13,192 nt of DNA from an uncultured Carnobacterium sp. (GTDB taxonomy: Bacteria; Bacillota; Bacilli; Lactobacillales; Aerococcaceae): assembly GCA_937923125.1 (NCBI GenBank), contig CALALK010000328.1:1-13192 (forward strand), written 5' to 3'. Made by a program: the position numbers and the translations under genes. The notes beneath the pieces were generated by a model, which worked only from the letters and a program-made list of their open reading frames with translations, was not told where the DNA came from and searched no databases. Shown here in pieces: positions 6,128 through 13,179 of the stretch. Within the stretch, counting starts at the first letter, position 1. Each line of letters starts with the position of its first letter.

Positions 6128-6238
6128 TTCTTTCTGACTAAAATCCTACAGGAATCCTCCTATTCAAGCACTCCTAAAATAATTCTTTGTTAAATATGGG
6201 AAGGATACACTAACTCCTTGCACCGGTCCATTTCACGA

Positions 6239-6462
6239 AGGTGAATACGTAGTAAATCAATTCTTGGGCCTTACGGATTTTATCATCACCATAATAGGGA
6301 ATAATATTCAAGATGAATTAGTAGGAGTTTGAGCTTGCTCATTACTCCTACTTTGAAGATTGGAAGATGAGAGACGAAGACTCGAATCGGTATCCTATTA
6401 TGGTAATGATAAAAATGATCCGTAAGGATCCTAAAGAATTGATTTATTTATGTTATTCACCG
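6239..6462. repeat. Long imperfect inverted repeat (foldback element)
   Basis: The left arm (about 6239-6299) is complementary to the right arm (about 6393-6462). Matching blocks are GGTGAATA/TATTCACC, TAAATCAATTCTT/AAGAATTGATTTA, CCTTACGGAT/ATCCGTAAGG and ACCATAATAGG/CCTATTATGGT, with small unpaired insertions. The arms enclose about 95 nt that hold a second hairpin at 6320-6352 (AGTAGGAG, TGAGC, GCTCA, CTCCTACT). The element fills most of the spacer between flavodoxin and the cation transporter. It could be a miniature inverted-repeat element or a structured RNA. I see no target-site duplication, no transposase and no convincing ORF. Confidence 0.7.
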
Positions 6463-6486
6463 AGTTTTTTAGGCATACTTTATCAA

Positions 6487-6518
6487 TTGCACCCCCTTTT
6501 CAAAAGTTTTACTATAAT
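6487..6518 (+). promoter_or_regulatory. Putative promoter of the cation transporter with a 20-bp spacer
   Basis: TATAAT (6513-6518) is the only good -10 before the gene. The best -35, TTGCAC (6487-6492), is 20 bp away. A short inverted repeat CTTTT-C-AAAAG (6496-6506) sits near the middle of this spacer. Over-long spacers with a central dyad are typical of promoters activated by MerR-type metal sensors, but here this is only a suggestion. Confidence 0.4.
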
Positions 6519-6548
6519 AAACGAATTAATTTTTAGGAGATGACACCT

Positions 6549-7424
6549 TTGCCATTATCTGCAACGGAGCGCCTTAAACAAGCCGAACGCGGCGCTATCT
6601 TAAGTATCGGCACCTACATCTTTTTATCTACTACAAAACTCATTGTTGGAAAGACCTTTAATTCGGAAGCACTCTTTGCCGATGGTTGGAATAACTTTAC
6701 AGACGTAATTTCATCCATCCTAGTATTCATGGGATTACGCTTATCGCAAAAACCAAGCGATGAAAACCACCCTTACGGACACTGGAAATTCGAAACGATC
6801 GCCAGCCTTGCCACTTCATTTATTATGTTCTTTATCGGGATTGAAGTCGTTCGCAATGCATTTCAAGAATTCCTCAATCCAGTAACAGAAGCTCCATCAC
6901 TCATTTCTTCCATCGTTGGATTTTTCTCAGGGGTAATTATGATTGGTGTGTACTTCTACAATAAGAACTTAGCAGCACGTATTCAGTCTCTTGGACTTAA
7001 AGCAACCGCCAAAGACAACTTAAGCGATGCGATGACCAGTTTCTTGACGGCCTTAGCGGTATTATTCGCTTCCCTCGGGTTACATTGGCTCGATAATATC
7101 ATGGCCTTCGTCGTCGGCCTTCTAATTGTTCGCACAGCCGTTGAAGTGTTTATCGAAAGTGCGTTTCAACTGACAGATGGATTCGACCAGACCGAATTGG
7201 ATAATTATATCCCTGTTATCTTACGACATCCTGAAGTGAAAGATATTCGTGAAATTAAAGCGCGTCGTTACGGATCAAATGTGTATATCGACTTAACCGT
7301 TTGTATGGATAAAGACCTATCAGTTTATAAGAGTCACCAAATTACTGAATTTATAGAAAAAGAACTCTATGATGAGTTTGCTATTTCCTTTATCGATATC
7401 CACGTAGAACCTTATCAATTCTAA
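6549..7424 (+). CDS. Cation diffusion facilitator family transporter (possibly Mn-type)
   Basis: A 291-residue metal/proton antiporter of the CDF family that would export a divalent cation from the cytoplasm. Six transmembrane segments precede a cytoplasmic C-terminal domain (about 205-291) that ends in the family-typical IDIHVEP. The metal-site motifs are NxxxD in TM2 (N48-D52) and DxxxD in TM5 (D156-D160). In published CDF groupings this combination goes with manganese-type exporters such as MntE, while zinc exporters have HxxxD; the substrate is therefore an inference. I chose TTG 6549 as start because AGGAG (6535-6539) is 9 nt upstream of it. The ATG at 6540 directly abuts that site and would be very poorly initiated. 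Monocistronic, with a terminator after the gene. Confidence 0.88.
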   Translation: MPLSATERLKQAERGAILSIGTYIFLSTTKLIVGKTFNSEALFADGWNNFTDVISSILVFMGLRLSQKPSDENHPYGHWKFETIASLATSFIMFFIGIEVVRNAFQEFLNPVTEAPSLISSIVGFFSGVIMIGVYFYNKNLAARIQSLGLKATAKDNLSDAMTSFLTALAVLFASLGLHWLDNIMAFVVGLLIVRTAVEVFIESAFQLTDGFDQTELDNYIPVILRHPEVKDIREIKARRYGSNVYIDLTVCMDKDLSVYKSHQITEFIEKELYDEFAISFIDIHVEPYQF

Positions 7425-7427
7425 CTA

Positions 7428-7463
7428 AAAATCCCAATCACTGTTTGTAGTGATTGGGATTTT
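7428..7463. terminator. Bidirectional terminator between CDF and sortase genes
   Basis: A perfect 15-bp stem (AAAATCCCAATCACT with AGTGATTGGGATTTT) and a 6-nt loop. The stem ends in T on one strand and A on the other, so it can stop both the converging CDF and sortase transcripts. Confidence 0.9.
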
Positions 7464-7466
7464 CTA

Positions 7467-8225
7467 TTATTTAATCGTATTAAAGTTTAAGTTGAAGGCT
7501 TGCTTCACACTATCACTGACTTCTCCAACTGGGGTCTTCGATACAAATTTTCCTTTGATGCAATAACGGTTTGATGCATTATAGTCATCACAAGTAATTA
7601 ACGTAATCTCTGTCACACCTGGTTGGTCGTTAATGACTTCTACTCGAGTAGGTTCAATCAATTCGACAGAAGTAGTTTCATACTCATAAACATACTCTAA
7701 ATCAGTCGTATAAATCTTCTCTCCAACTTTAAGGTTTACAAGTGGTGAGAATAACAGTGTCATGTCGCCAAAGTAATTATGGCTGGCAAGAGCGTAGTTT
7801 CCTTCACCCATCTTTTGAGTAGGTTTCATCGTTCCAGCACCTGATAATAACACTTCGTTGGCCAATCCTTTATAGATTGGCAAGTTTAACTTCACACTTG
7901 GGATTGCGATTTGTCCAAGCGTTAAGAATTTTCCTTTGTCGAAATTCGCTTTTAACACTTTATCTAAATCAATCGCTTCAACCTTCGAAAAATCAAACTC
8001 TGCTTCCTCTGCCTCGTTGGCTTTTACTTCAGCTAAAGTAATGTTTGAAGCAGCTTCAATTTGTTGACTTTGCAAGCGAGAAAGCAAGAACGTACGAATC
8101 GGACCTGCTGCAAATAAGACCCCAGCAACAATAAATAAAATCGTTGCTAGGAAGATACGCCAATTAAATTTCTTTTTTGGCTTCTTTGGTGTTTTTTGAT
8201 TTCTTCTTTCTTCAATCTTTTCCAT
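7467..8225 (-). CDS. srtA: Class A sortase
   Basis: A 252-residue membrane-anchored transpeptidase that cleaves LPXTG-type surface proteins and links them to the cell wall. A basic N-terminus (KKPKKKF) precedes one transmembrane helix (about 23-41). A charged linker leads to the sortase domain (about 98-232). The catalytic triad is visible: H149 (ALASHN), C212 (TLITC) and R220 (SNRYCIKG). The length fits streptococcal SrtA. The start ATG lies 3 nt after the stop of the methyltransferase gene, with GGGGA upstream, so the two form an operon. No LPXTG substrate gene is in the window, which fits a housekeeping sortase. Confidence 0.9.
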   Translation of the reverse strand: MEKIEERRNQKTPKKPKKKFNWRIFLATILFIVAGVLFAAGPIRTFLLSRLQSQQIEAASNITLAEVKANEAEEAEFDFSKVEAIDLDKVLKANFDKGKFLTLGQIAIPSVKLNLPIYKGLANEVLLSGAGTMKPTQKMGEGNYALASHNYFGDMTLLFSPLVNLKVGEKIYTTDLEYVYEYETTSVELIEPTRVEVINDQPGVTEITLITCDDYNASNRYCIKGKFVSKTPVGEVSDSVKQAFNLNFNTIK

Positions 8226-8228
8226 TTT

Positions 8229-8849
8229 CTATTCCCCTTTTTCTTTTGTACTCACAAGGATCCAATACCCTTTATCGAGTGCAATGCGTTCGACATTCCC
8301 AAAAACCTCTTGCATTTTCTTTTGCGCACTCGGAGCCCCTTGTTTTTTCTGAATCACGATGACGAGTTGCCCTTCTTCTACTAGATGGTCATAAGCCTCG
8401 GCTAAAATGCGATGCACGACGTCTTTTCCGGCACGAATCGGTGGATTACTAATAATCACTGAATAATCCTTCGCGTGGACATTGTCATACGTATTGCTTT
8501 CGTAAATCGTCACATTCTGAATTCCATTCGCTTCGGCATTCCGTTTTGCTAAATCCATGGCACGTTCATTGACATCGACCATCTCCACAGACATCTCAGG
8601 ATTTGCCTTTGCATAGGACAATCCCATTGGGCCATAACCGCATCCGACATCTAGGAGTTTCCCTTTTGCAAGATGAGTTGGCACCTCATACGATTCAATC
8701 AGCAATTGGCTTCCAAAGTCAATCGTGTTTTTCGAGAACACTCCATTATCACTAGCAAATTGGAATGTGAATCCCTTTAAAACATAACTAAAATGTTTTT
8801 CTTGGCTCTTACTATTCGGTTGATTTGTATAATAGTGATTTTGATTCAT
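8229..8849 (-). CDS. Class I SAM-dependent methyltransferase, YbxB/RsmC-like
   Basis: A 206-residue protein very similar in layout to Bacillus YbxB. The N-terminus HYYTNQP leads to the GVFSKNTIDFGSQLLIES region. The SAM-binding motif I DVGCGYG is at 67-73, the acidic motif II at about 90-92 (MVD), and the catalytic NPP of N-methyltransferases at 135-137 (SNPPIRAGK). The family includes RsmC, which methylates a guanine N2 in 16S rRNA, so an rRNA target is likely but not proven; this is the short, single-domain form. The start is ATG 8849 with AAAGGAG 5-6 nt upstream. A longer reading to 8906 would include the promoter and is rejected. It is first in an operon with sortase A. Confidence 0.85.
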   Translation of the reverse strand: MNQNHYYTNQPNSKSQEKHFSYVLKGFTFQFASDNGVFSKNTIDFGSQLLIESYEVPTHLAKGKLLDVGCGYGPMGLSYAKANPEMSVEMVDVNERAMDLAKRNAEANGIQNVTIYESNTYDNVHAKDYSVIISNPPIRAGKDVVHRILAEAYDHLVEEGQLVIVIQKKQGAPSAQKKMQEVFGNVERIALDKGYWILVSTKEKGE

Positions 8850-8883
8850 GAGCGTCTCCTTTATATTGGTCTTTGTCCATACT

Positions 8884-8911
8884 ATCATAAATACCCCTTT
8901 TTCCAAAACAA
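8884..8911 (-). promoter_or_regulatory. Promoter of the methyltransferase-srtA operon
   Basis: Minus-strand TATGAT (8884-8889), a 16-bp spacer and TTGTTT (8906-8911). The -35 overlaps the U-tract of the preceding terminator, so terminator and promoter are packed together. The predicted 5' leader is about 28 nt. Confidence 0.45.
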
Positions 8912-8938
8912 AAAAACCCGCTGTTTGGGAACAGCGGG
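8910..8938 (-). terminator. Terminator downstream of the acetyltransferase gene
   Basis: A perfect 9-bp GC-rich stem (CCCGCTGTT with AACAGCGGG, 4-nt loop) followed on the minus strand by seven T. The plus strand has no T-run, so it is one-directional. It lies about 160 nt past the end of the acetyltransferase gene. Confidence 0.9.
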
Positions 8939-8951
8939 AAAAGGTTAGGAG

Positions 8952-9007
8952 GGTTTACTAATAAAAAAATGTTGGGAGTTCATTTTTTTACTTGGGAGAA
9001 GTAAACC
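8952..9007. repeat. Nested inverted repeats in the acetyltransferase 3' region
   Basis: An outer 8-bp pair GGTTTACT (8952-8959)/AGTAAACC (9000-9007) encloses an inner 10-bp pair TAAAAAAATG (8962-8971)/CATTTTTTTA (8981-8990) with a 9-nt loop. On the minus strand this sits just upstream of the strong terminator. It could be a stabilised 3' UTR or the body of a small RNA. I see no convincing promoter for a separate transcript. Confidence 0.5.
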
Positions 9008-9099
9008 TTAGGTGTTTTATTGGGTATAGTTAAATTATAGAGCTCATTTATGAAAAAGCTGTGAATTTAAATATTTATTTATATGAATTAGTACTTTTT

Positions 9100-9372
9100 T
9101 TATATTTTTAAATCGTCGTATTCAGTACTTTTTTCGAATAAAGCAACGACATACGGACACGTTGGATAAATTTTCAAGTTTTCTTTTCTTGCGAAGTCCG
9201 CTAACTGATCCACTAATTGGCGCGCTACTCCTTGTCCGCGTAAGCTTGAATCTACAAATGTATGATTCGCTTCAATCACTCCTTCTCCTTTAGAAGCGTA
9301 TGTGATTTCCGCATCCATTTCTCCAGCTGCATTATAATGTCTAAACGCTTTTCCTTCATGAATAAATTCCAT
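9100..9372 (-). CDS. Small GNAT-type N-acetyltransferase (NATD1/YjdJ family)
   Basis: A 90-residue single-domain protein of the compact GCN5-like group (PF14542). The acetyl-CoA pyrophosphate loop RGQGVA is at residues 45-50, following ANHTFVDSSL. The conserved cysteine in YPTCPYV is Cys72. This group is much shorter than ordinary GNAT enzymes, and its acceptor substrate is generally unknown. The start is ATG 9372, with AAGGAGG 8 nt upstream; a 10-codon upstream extension to 9402 would place that ribosome site inside the coding region and is rejected. Transcribed alone, between the two-component terminator and its own distant terminator. Confidence 0.82.
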   Translation of the reverse strand: MEFIHEGKAFRHYNAAGEMDAEITYASKGEGVIEANHTFVDSSLRGQGVARQLVDQLADFARKENLKIYPTCPYVVALFEKSTEYDDLKI

Positions 9373-9480
9373 TTGCAAATCCTCCTTAATATTACTATCC
9401 ATAGTATACGACGATTACTGACAAATATCGAAAAAACTGCTTTTAAATCAAAAAGTAACATTTGTTAAGTTAAAGCAATC

Positions 9481-9507
9481 AAAAAAGGCAGCTCTTATAG
9501 AGTTGCC
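9481..9507 (-). terminator. Terminator after the histidine kinase gene
   Basis: On the minus strand GGCAACTCT pairs with AGAGCTGCC (9 bp with one A-C mismatch, 3-nt loop), followed by six T. It ends the hrtBA/two-component transcript. Confidence 0.85.
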
Positions 9508-9525
9508 CTTACGAATTTTCATTCT

Positions 9526-10575
9526 TTACTTTGGTAGCACCACTTGGAACACACTACCTTTTCCGAGTTCGCTCTCTACTGTGATGGTTCCGCCGAGGCG
9601 TTCTACAATCGTTTTAACAATCGCAAGGCCTAAGCCATTTCCCTCTTGCACATGAGAATGTTCCACTTGGTAAAATTGCTCAAAAATATGTCGTTGGTCT
9701 TCCTCGCTCATTCCGATTCCATTATCGGCAATCGTGACTCTAACTGCATCATTTTCCTCTTGAAGTTCAACCGTCAACTGCACGCTATCTCCAGAATACT
9801 TCACCGCATTATCAAGCAGATTTGTCCACACTTGCATGCTTAAATCCGGATCCGTCACACAATGAATGGGCTGACTCGTAAACGTCAAGTCGATTTCTTT
9901 TTGCTTCCACTTCTCCGTAATCAAAATCACGGCATGTCGAATTTGTTCGTCTAAGTGAACCAATTTTTTCTTTGGTTCAAAATCGCGCTCCATCTTCGTG
10001 AGTGTCACAATCCCATCGCACAAACGACTTAATCGCAAACTCTCCGACTGTAAGATCGTTGTCAATTCTTTGCGAGTCGCCTCATCTAATTTCTCATCAG
10101 CCAACAAATCACTCACCCCAACAAGGGAAGCAATCGGCGTCTTCAATTCATGCGACAGATTGGCAATAAAGGCCGAGCGATGTTCATCACTTTTCTTTAA
10201 ATCTTCCGCCATCTGATTTACATGCTGAGAAAGCTGGTCCAACTCGTTATGATATTTTGCGGTATCTTTCGGATAAGGTTTGCGCGGAATCTTTCGGTTG
10301 AAATCACCTCTAGAAATCGCCTTTACCGATTCATTTAGCTCTGAGATTGGCCGTGTTAAATGTACCGAACCGTACCACATCGCAAGGCTCCCTACGACGA
10401 TAATGACAAAGCTAAAAATCAGTAACCATGATTGAATACTCACTTCCACATGAAGCCAATTTTTCAACACGAATACGGTCATGAGTGCAATGATACTGGT
10501 TGTGACTAATACACTACAAAACATATAGACAAAGTAGTTTCTTAGTGGGAACTGTAATTCTTTTTGTTTATCCAT
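9526..10575 (-). CDS. Sensor histidine kinase with HAMP domain and minimal extracellular loop
   Basis: A 349-residue membrane kinase. Two transmembrane helices (about 13-37 and 49-68) enclose an extracytoplasmic loop of only about 11 residues. A HAMP linker (about 69-125) precedes the phosphoacceptor H142 in ANLSHELKTPI. The ATPase domain has the N box at 252-259 (NLLDNAVK), G1 DNGIG at 284-288, the F box near 298-301 and G2 GNGLGLAI at 312-319. All residues for kinase activity are present. The start overlaps the response-regulator stop by 8 nt, so the pair is translationally coupled. Placement with hrtBA suggests an HssS-like sensor of heme or membrane stress. However, Staphylococcus HssS has a much larger extracellular domain, so sensing here must occur within or next to the membrane. 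Confidence 0.88.
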   Translation of the reverse strand: MDKQKELQFPLRNYFVYMFCSVLVTTSIIALMTVFVLKNWLHVEVSIQSWLLIFSFVIIVVGSLAMWYGSVHLTRPISELNESVKAISRGDFNRKIPRKPYPKDTAKYHNELDQLSQHVNQMAEDLKKSDEHRSAFIANLSHELKTPIASLVGVSDLLADEKLDEATRKELTTILQSESLRLSRLCDGIVTLTKMERDFEPKKKLVHLDEQIRHAVILITEKWKQKEIDLTFTSQPIHCVTDPDLSMQVWTNLLDNAVKYSGDSVQLTVELQEENDAVRVTIADNGIGMSEEDQRHIFEQFYQVEHSHVQEGNGLGLAIVKTIVERLGGTITVESELGKGSVFQVVLPK

Positions 10576-11251
10576 TTTTAACCGTCCCCTTATACCCTAA
10601 TCCTCTAATCGTCACAATATCAAAGTCCGGATTGTCTTTAAATTTTTGGCGAACCCTTTTAATGCATGCATCCACCAATCTTTCATCGAGGTCTTCTTCC
10701 ATCCCCCAAATATCATCCAGCAAGTCCAGACGTGTAAAAATCTTTTCTGGATTGCTGAGCAATTTATAGAGCACATAAAACTCTTTTTTTGGAATTTGAT
10801 AAACTGTATCCGTCTCTAAATCCGTTAATGTTAACGCATTGTAGTCGAGTTTTGTATGCGGGAAACGCAATACTTTCTCCGTTTCCAACTGCGCTCTTCT
10901 CAGCAGTGCTCGAACACGTAAATCCAATTCTTCTAAGCGAATCGGTTTCACCATATAATCATCGACCCCGAGTACAAAAGCTTCTTCTAGAGACTCTAGT
11001 TGAGACTTTGCCGTAATCATTAATATCGGCAAGGTATGTTTCGTTTCTCGAAGTATTTTTACAAGAGAATACCCGTCCATCACCGGCATCATAATATCGG
11101 AAATTAATAAATCTACTTGATGTTTCTCCATGAGCAACAGTGCTTCTTTCCCATTTTCGGCTGTATAAATTGTATAATTTTCTTGTTTTAACTTGGTTGT
11201 AATTAAGGTGCGAATCGCATGATCGTCTTCAGCAACTAATATTCTAAACAT
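10568..11251 (-). CDS. OmpR/PhoB-family response regulator (HssR-like)
   Basis: A 227-residue transcription factor. The receiver domain (1-115) has the acidic pair E8/D9/D10, phosphoacceptor D52 (ISDIMMP), T80 (MITAK) and K102 (MVKPI). The winged-helix DNA-binding domain (about 128-225) ends in the typical TIRGLGYKGTV. The start is ATG 11251 with AAGGTGG just upstream, not the more distal ATG at 11275. It should be phosphorylated by the overlapping kinase and bind direct repeats. The matching GTCATAT repeats upstream of hrtB make it the likely activator of the efflux genes, as HssR is for hrtAB in staphylococci. It may drive its own transcription too, since no terminator separates it from hrtA. 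Confidence 0.88.
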   Translation of the reverse strand: MFRILVAEDDHAIRTLITTKLKQENYTIYTAENGKEALLLMEKHQVDLLISDIMMPVMDGYSLVKILRETKHTLPILMITAKSQLESLEEAFVLGVDDYMVKPIRLEELDLRVRALLRRAQLETEKVLRFPHTKLDYNALTLTDLETDTVYQIPKKEFYVLYKLLSNPEKIFTRLDLLDDIWGMEEDLDERLVDACIKRVRQKFKDNPDFDIVTIRGLGYKGTVKNG

Positions 11252-11273
11252 AGCTCCACCTTCTTTCTGGAAC

Positions 11274-11284
11274 ATTATAGCACA
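11274..11284 (-). promoter_or_regulatory. Internal extended -10 promoter for the two-component genes
   Basis: Minus-strand TGTGC immediately before TATAAT (11274-11279) is a full extended -10 element. The -35 region, inside the hrtA end, is poor. Transcription would start near 11267, about 16 nt before the regulator ATG. It gives a basal supply of sensor and regulator independent of the hrtB promoter. Confidence 0.6.
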
Positions 11285-11289
11285 GATAC

Positions 11290-11967
11290 CTACAGACGAA
11301 CTAACTTGCCTTTCTTCATCTCATAAACTGTATCTACATATTCAAGAACAGAACGGTCATGCGTCACCATAATGGCACTCTTATGTTTCGATTTCACTTC
11401 TCGTTGAATCAATTGCGAAATCTCTTGACCACGTTCGGGGTCCAGGCTGGCAGTCGGCTCATCCGCTAAAATGAGTTGTGGATTTCCAATAAACGCACGC
11501 GCAATCGCAGCACGTTGTTTTTGTCCACCTGACATTTGATTTGGATATTGTCCGTAGCAGTCTTCAATACCGAGTTCTGCTAATAAGCCTTTGACGTCTG
11601 CTTTGCGTTTCGCAGCGTCTTTTTCCCCTTTTAGTTTAGCGACCACTTCTAATTGGTCCCCGATTTTCATGTATGGAAGTAATTGATGGTCTTGGAAAAT
11701 AAACCCAAGTAACTCCAATCTTTTCTTCGTCCATTCACTTTGTTTTACATTCGTTAAGTTTTGTCCGCCGATAATAATCTCACCGCTATCTGCTGATAAG
11801 AGTAACCCTGCGAAAGAAAGAAGCGTTGATTTTCCTGAGCCTGATGGGCCTAAAATAGCCACAAATTCTTGTGGTTCAACGGTTAAACTTAAGTCTTTAA
11901 TCACATCGTGCATTTGATTGCCGTCTGCGTATGATTTTTGTATATGTTGTAATTCAATCACTGACAT
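11290..11967 (-). CDS. hrtA: ABC transporter ATP-binding protein, HrtA-like
   Basis: A 225-residue ATPase that powers an FtsX/MacB-type exporter. Walker A GPSGSGKS is at 40-47, the Q-loop Gln at 92 (FIFQDHQLLPYMK), the signature MSGGQ at 145-149, Walker B LILADEP at 165-171, the D-loop SLD at 174-176 and the switch H203. The LLPYMKIGDQL and ADEPTASLD stretches resemble staphylococcal HrtA. The start is ATG 11967, one nucleotide after the hrtB stop; an upstream in-frame ATG at 11988 would overlap hrtB and place the likely ribosome site inside the gene. Together with HrtB it should export heme or a similar membrane-active compound. LolD-like bacteriocin exporters are the main alternative. Confidence 0.82.
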   Translation of the reverse strand: MSVIELQHIQKSYADGNQMHDVIKDLSLTVEPQEFVAILGPSGSGKSTLLSFAGLLLSADSGEIIIGGQNLTNVKQSEWTKKRLELLGFIFQDHQLLPYMKIGDQLEVVAKLKGEKDAAKRKADVKGLLAELGIEDCYGQYPNQMSGGQKQRAAIARAFIGNPQLILADEPTASLDPERGQEISQLIQREVKSKHKSAIMVTHDRSVLEYVDTVYEMKKGKLVRL

Positions 11968-11968
11968 C

Positions 11969-13060
11969 TTATTCACCATTTCCACCAATCACTTCGATTG
12001 GATCCACTTTCTTAATTTTTAATAGAGATAACGCGCCACAAATAATCGAGAAGACGATAAAGCTTGCAGAAATCACCACATTATCTTCTGCTCGCATATA
12101 AAACGGCATGCTTACCGGTAAGAATGGCGTCAATGCTAAGGCAAGCCCTAGTCCGACACCAATTCCGATAACGGAAAGAATTCCAACTTGCGATAATTGA
12201 ATTCTTGTAATTTGTCCCATAGACATTCCGATGGCTTTTAACACTCCGAATTGTTTTAGTTTTTGCAAGGCTAGGATGTAGAAGAATACTCCTAGAATTG
12301 CGGCTGAGGCGATTAGTAATACCCAAGTCATTGTTTGTAAAATCATATTCGTCGCAGTGTATCCTGGGATTTTATTAATGATTTGTTGTTTATTTGAGAC
12401 CATCAACTGTTCGGATAAATCATCTGCTGTTACCGCTTGGCTTGTGATGATGGCTTGTGGTTGCCAAGTGTAGTTTGGATTTTTCTTTTGACGCATTTCT
12501 TCCAGTGTTTTCGAGCTGATGAAAGCCACTGAGCTATGTCCGTATTTTGCGTCTTTGGCAAAGGCCACTACTTTAAGCATTACTTCCGAAGACTTGTCTT
12601 TAATCGTGTCGCCAACGTGGATGCCTTTTGCCTTATAAGATTCATCTAAAATCACTTCGTTTTCGGCTAAATCCGCAGCAACATAACCCTCTTCTGTCTT
12701 AATCGTTAAATGTTTGTAAGTATCCATCGCAAAGAACGTCACATCTTGCGAACCTTCCTCGTCCTCTTTCATAAACGTCGAACGTTGAATCACGAGTCCT
12801 GTTTCATTTTTTAAATGAAGATCTTCAATCTCCGTTAATTCTTCGCTTGTAAGCGTTGAGTAAGGAATCACTCCTTCTGAATCCTTCGAAAGAATATAAT
12901 GAACGTCCCCAAATGTATCAATTTGCGCCATAATAATGCGCCCTAATCCGTTTGTTAGGCCTGATAGGAAAATGACCATGAACATCATAATCACGATAAG
13001 AACCTCAATTAATATAAATTTTTTAGGTTGGTATTTAATTTCATTCCATGCAATTTTCAT
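11969..13060 (-). CDS. hrtB: FtsX/MacB-type ABC transporter permease, HrtB-like
   Basis: A 363-residue permease with the four-helix FtsX topology. TM1 is at about 15-34, followed by a roughly 200-residue extracellular domain (about 40-240). TM2 to TM4 are at about 244-264, 292-312 and 328-346. The coupling motif LKQFGVLKAIGMS at 268-280 contacts the ATPase. The N-terminus MKIAWNEIKY is the HrtB-type start, and the length matches HrtB (about 350). It should work as a dimer with HrtA to remove toxic heme or a related compound from the membrane. The start has AAAGGAG 7 nt upstream. It is the first gene of the hrtB-hrtA-regulator-kinase unit, preceded by direct repeats. Confidence 0.82.
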   Translation of the reverse strand: MKIAWNEIKYQPKKFILIEVLIVIMMFMVIFLSGLTNGLGRIIMAQIDTFGDVHYILSKDSEGVIPYSTLTSEELTEIEDLHLKNETGLVIQRSTFMKEDEEGSQDVTFFAMDTYKHLTIKTEEGYVAADLAENEVILDESYKAKGIHVGDTIKDKSSEVMLKVVAFAKDAKYGHSSVAFISSKTLEEMRQKKNPNYTWQPQAIITSQAVTADDLSEQLMVSNKQQIINKIPGYTATNMILQTMTWVLLIASAAILGVFFYILALQKLKQFGVLKAIGMSMGQITRIQLSQVGILSVIGIGVGLGLALALTPFLPVSMPFYMRAEDNVVISASFIVFSIICGALSLLKIKKVDPIEVIGGNGE

Positions 13061-13091
13061 CTTTTTGCTCCTTTTTCAAATGGTACTTTCC

Positions 13092-13123
13092 AGTATACGC
13101 GTCTTATATGACCTGAATATGAC
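13092..13123 (-). promoter_or_regulatory. hrtB: hrtB promoter with HssR-like direct repeat operator
   Basis: On the minus strand GTCATAT occurs twice (13117-13123 and 13106-13112) with an 11-bp period, followed 8 bp later by TATACT (13092-13097). The -35 position (about 13115-13120) is non-consensus and lies within the repeats, as expected for an activator-dependent promoter. The repeats resemble the tandem GTTCATATT site reported for S. aureus HssR. Confidence 0.7.
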
Positions 13124-13170
13124 ATTATTTATATAAGGAGTGCTCGTTGGATACTGCTTCACTCGCTTTG

Positions 13171-13179
13171 TGGTATAGT
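13171..13179 (+). promoter_or_regulatory. Possible outward-facing extended -10 promoter at the window edge
   Basis: TGG directly before TATAGT (13174-13179) on the plus strand could drive a gene beyond the window. No good -35 is seen at 16-18 bp, and no downstream gene is available to confirm it. Confidence 0.3.

Noticed and set aside
6182..6332. Open plus-strand frame through the left foldback arm that looks protein-like
   Set aside because: No in-frame ATG or ribosome site, stops at 6332; most likely chance in a low-stop stretch, though a gene remnant cannot be fully excluded.
6380..6400. A tRNA T-arm-like GATTCGAGTC on the minus strand
   Set aside because: No acceptor, D or anticodon arms fit around it.
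6367..6543. A 58-codon plus-strand ORF running through the right foldback arm and ending at the CDF start
   Set aside because: It has no ribosome binding site, overlaps the CDF promoter, and its reading is a by-product of the inverted repeat; no family is recognisable.
8970..9005. An 11-codon plus-strand ORF after AGGAGG (8947-8952)
   Set aside because: The Shine-Dalgarno is about 16 nt from the ATG, there is no promoter, and the ORF lies in inverted repeats.
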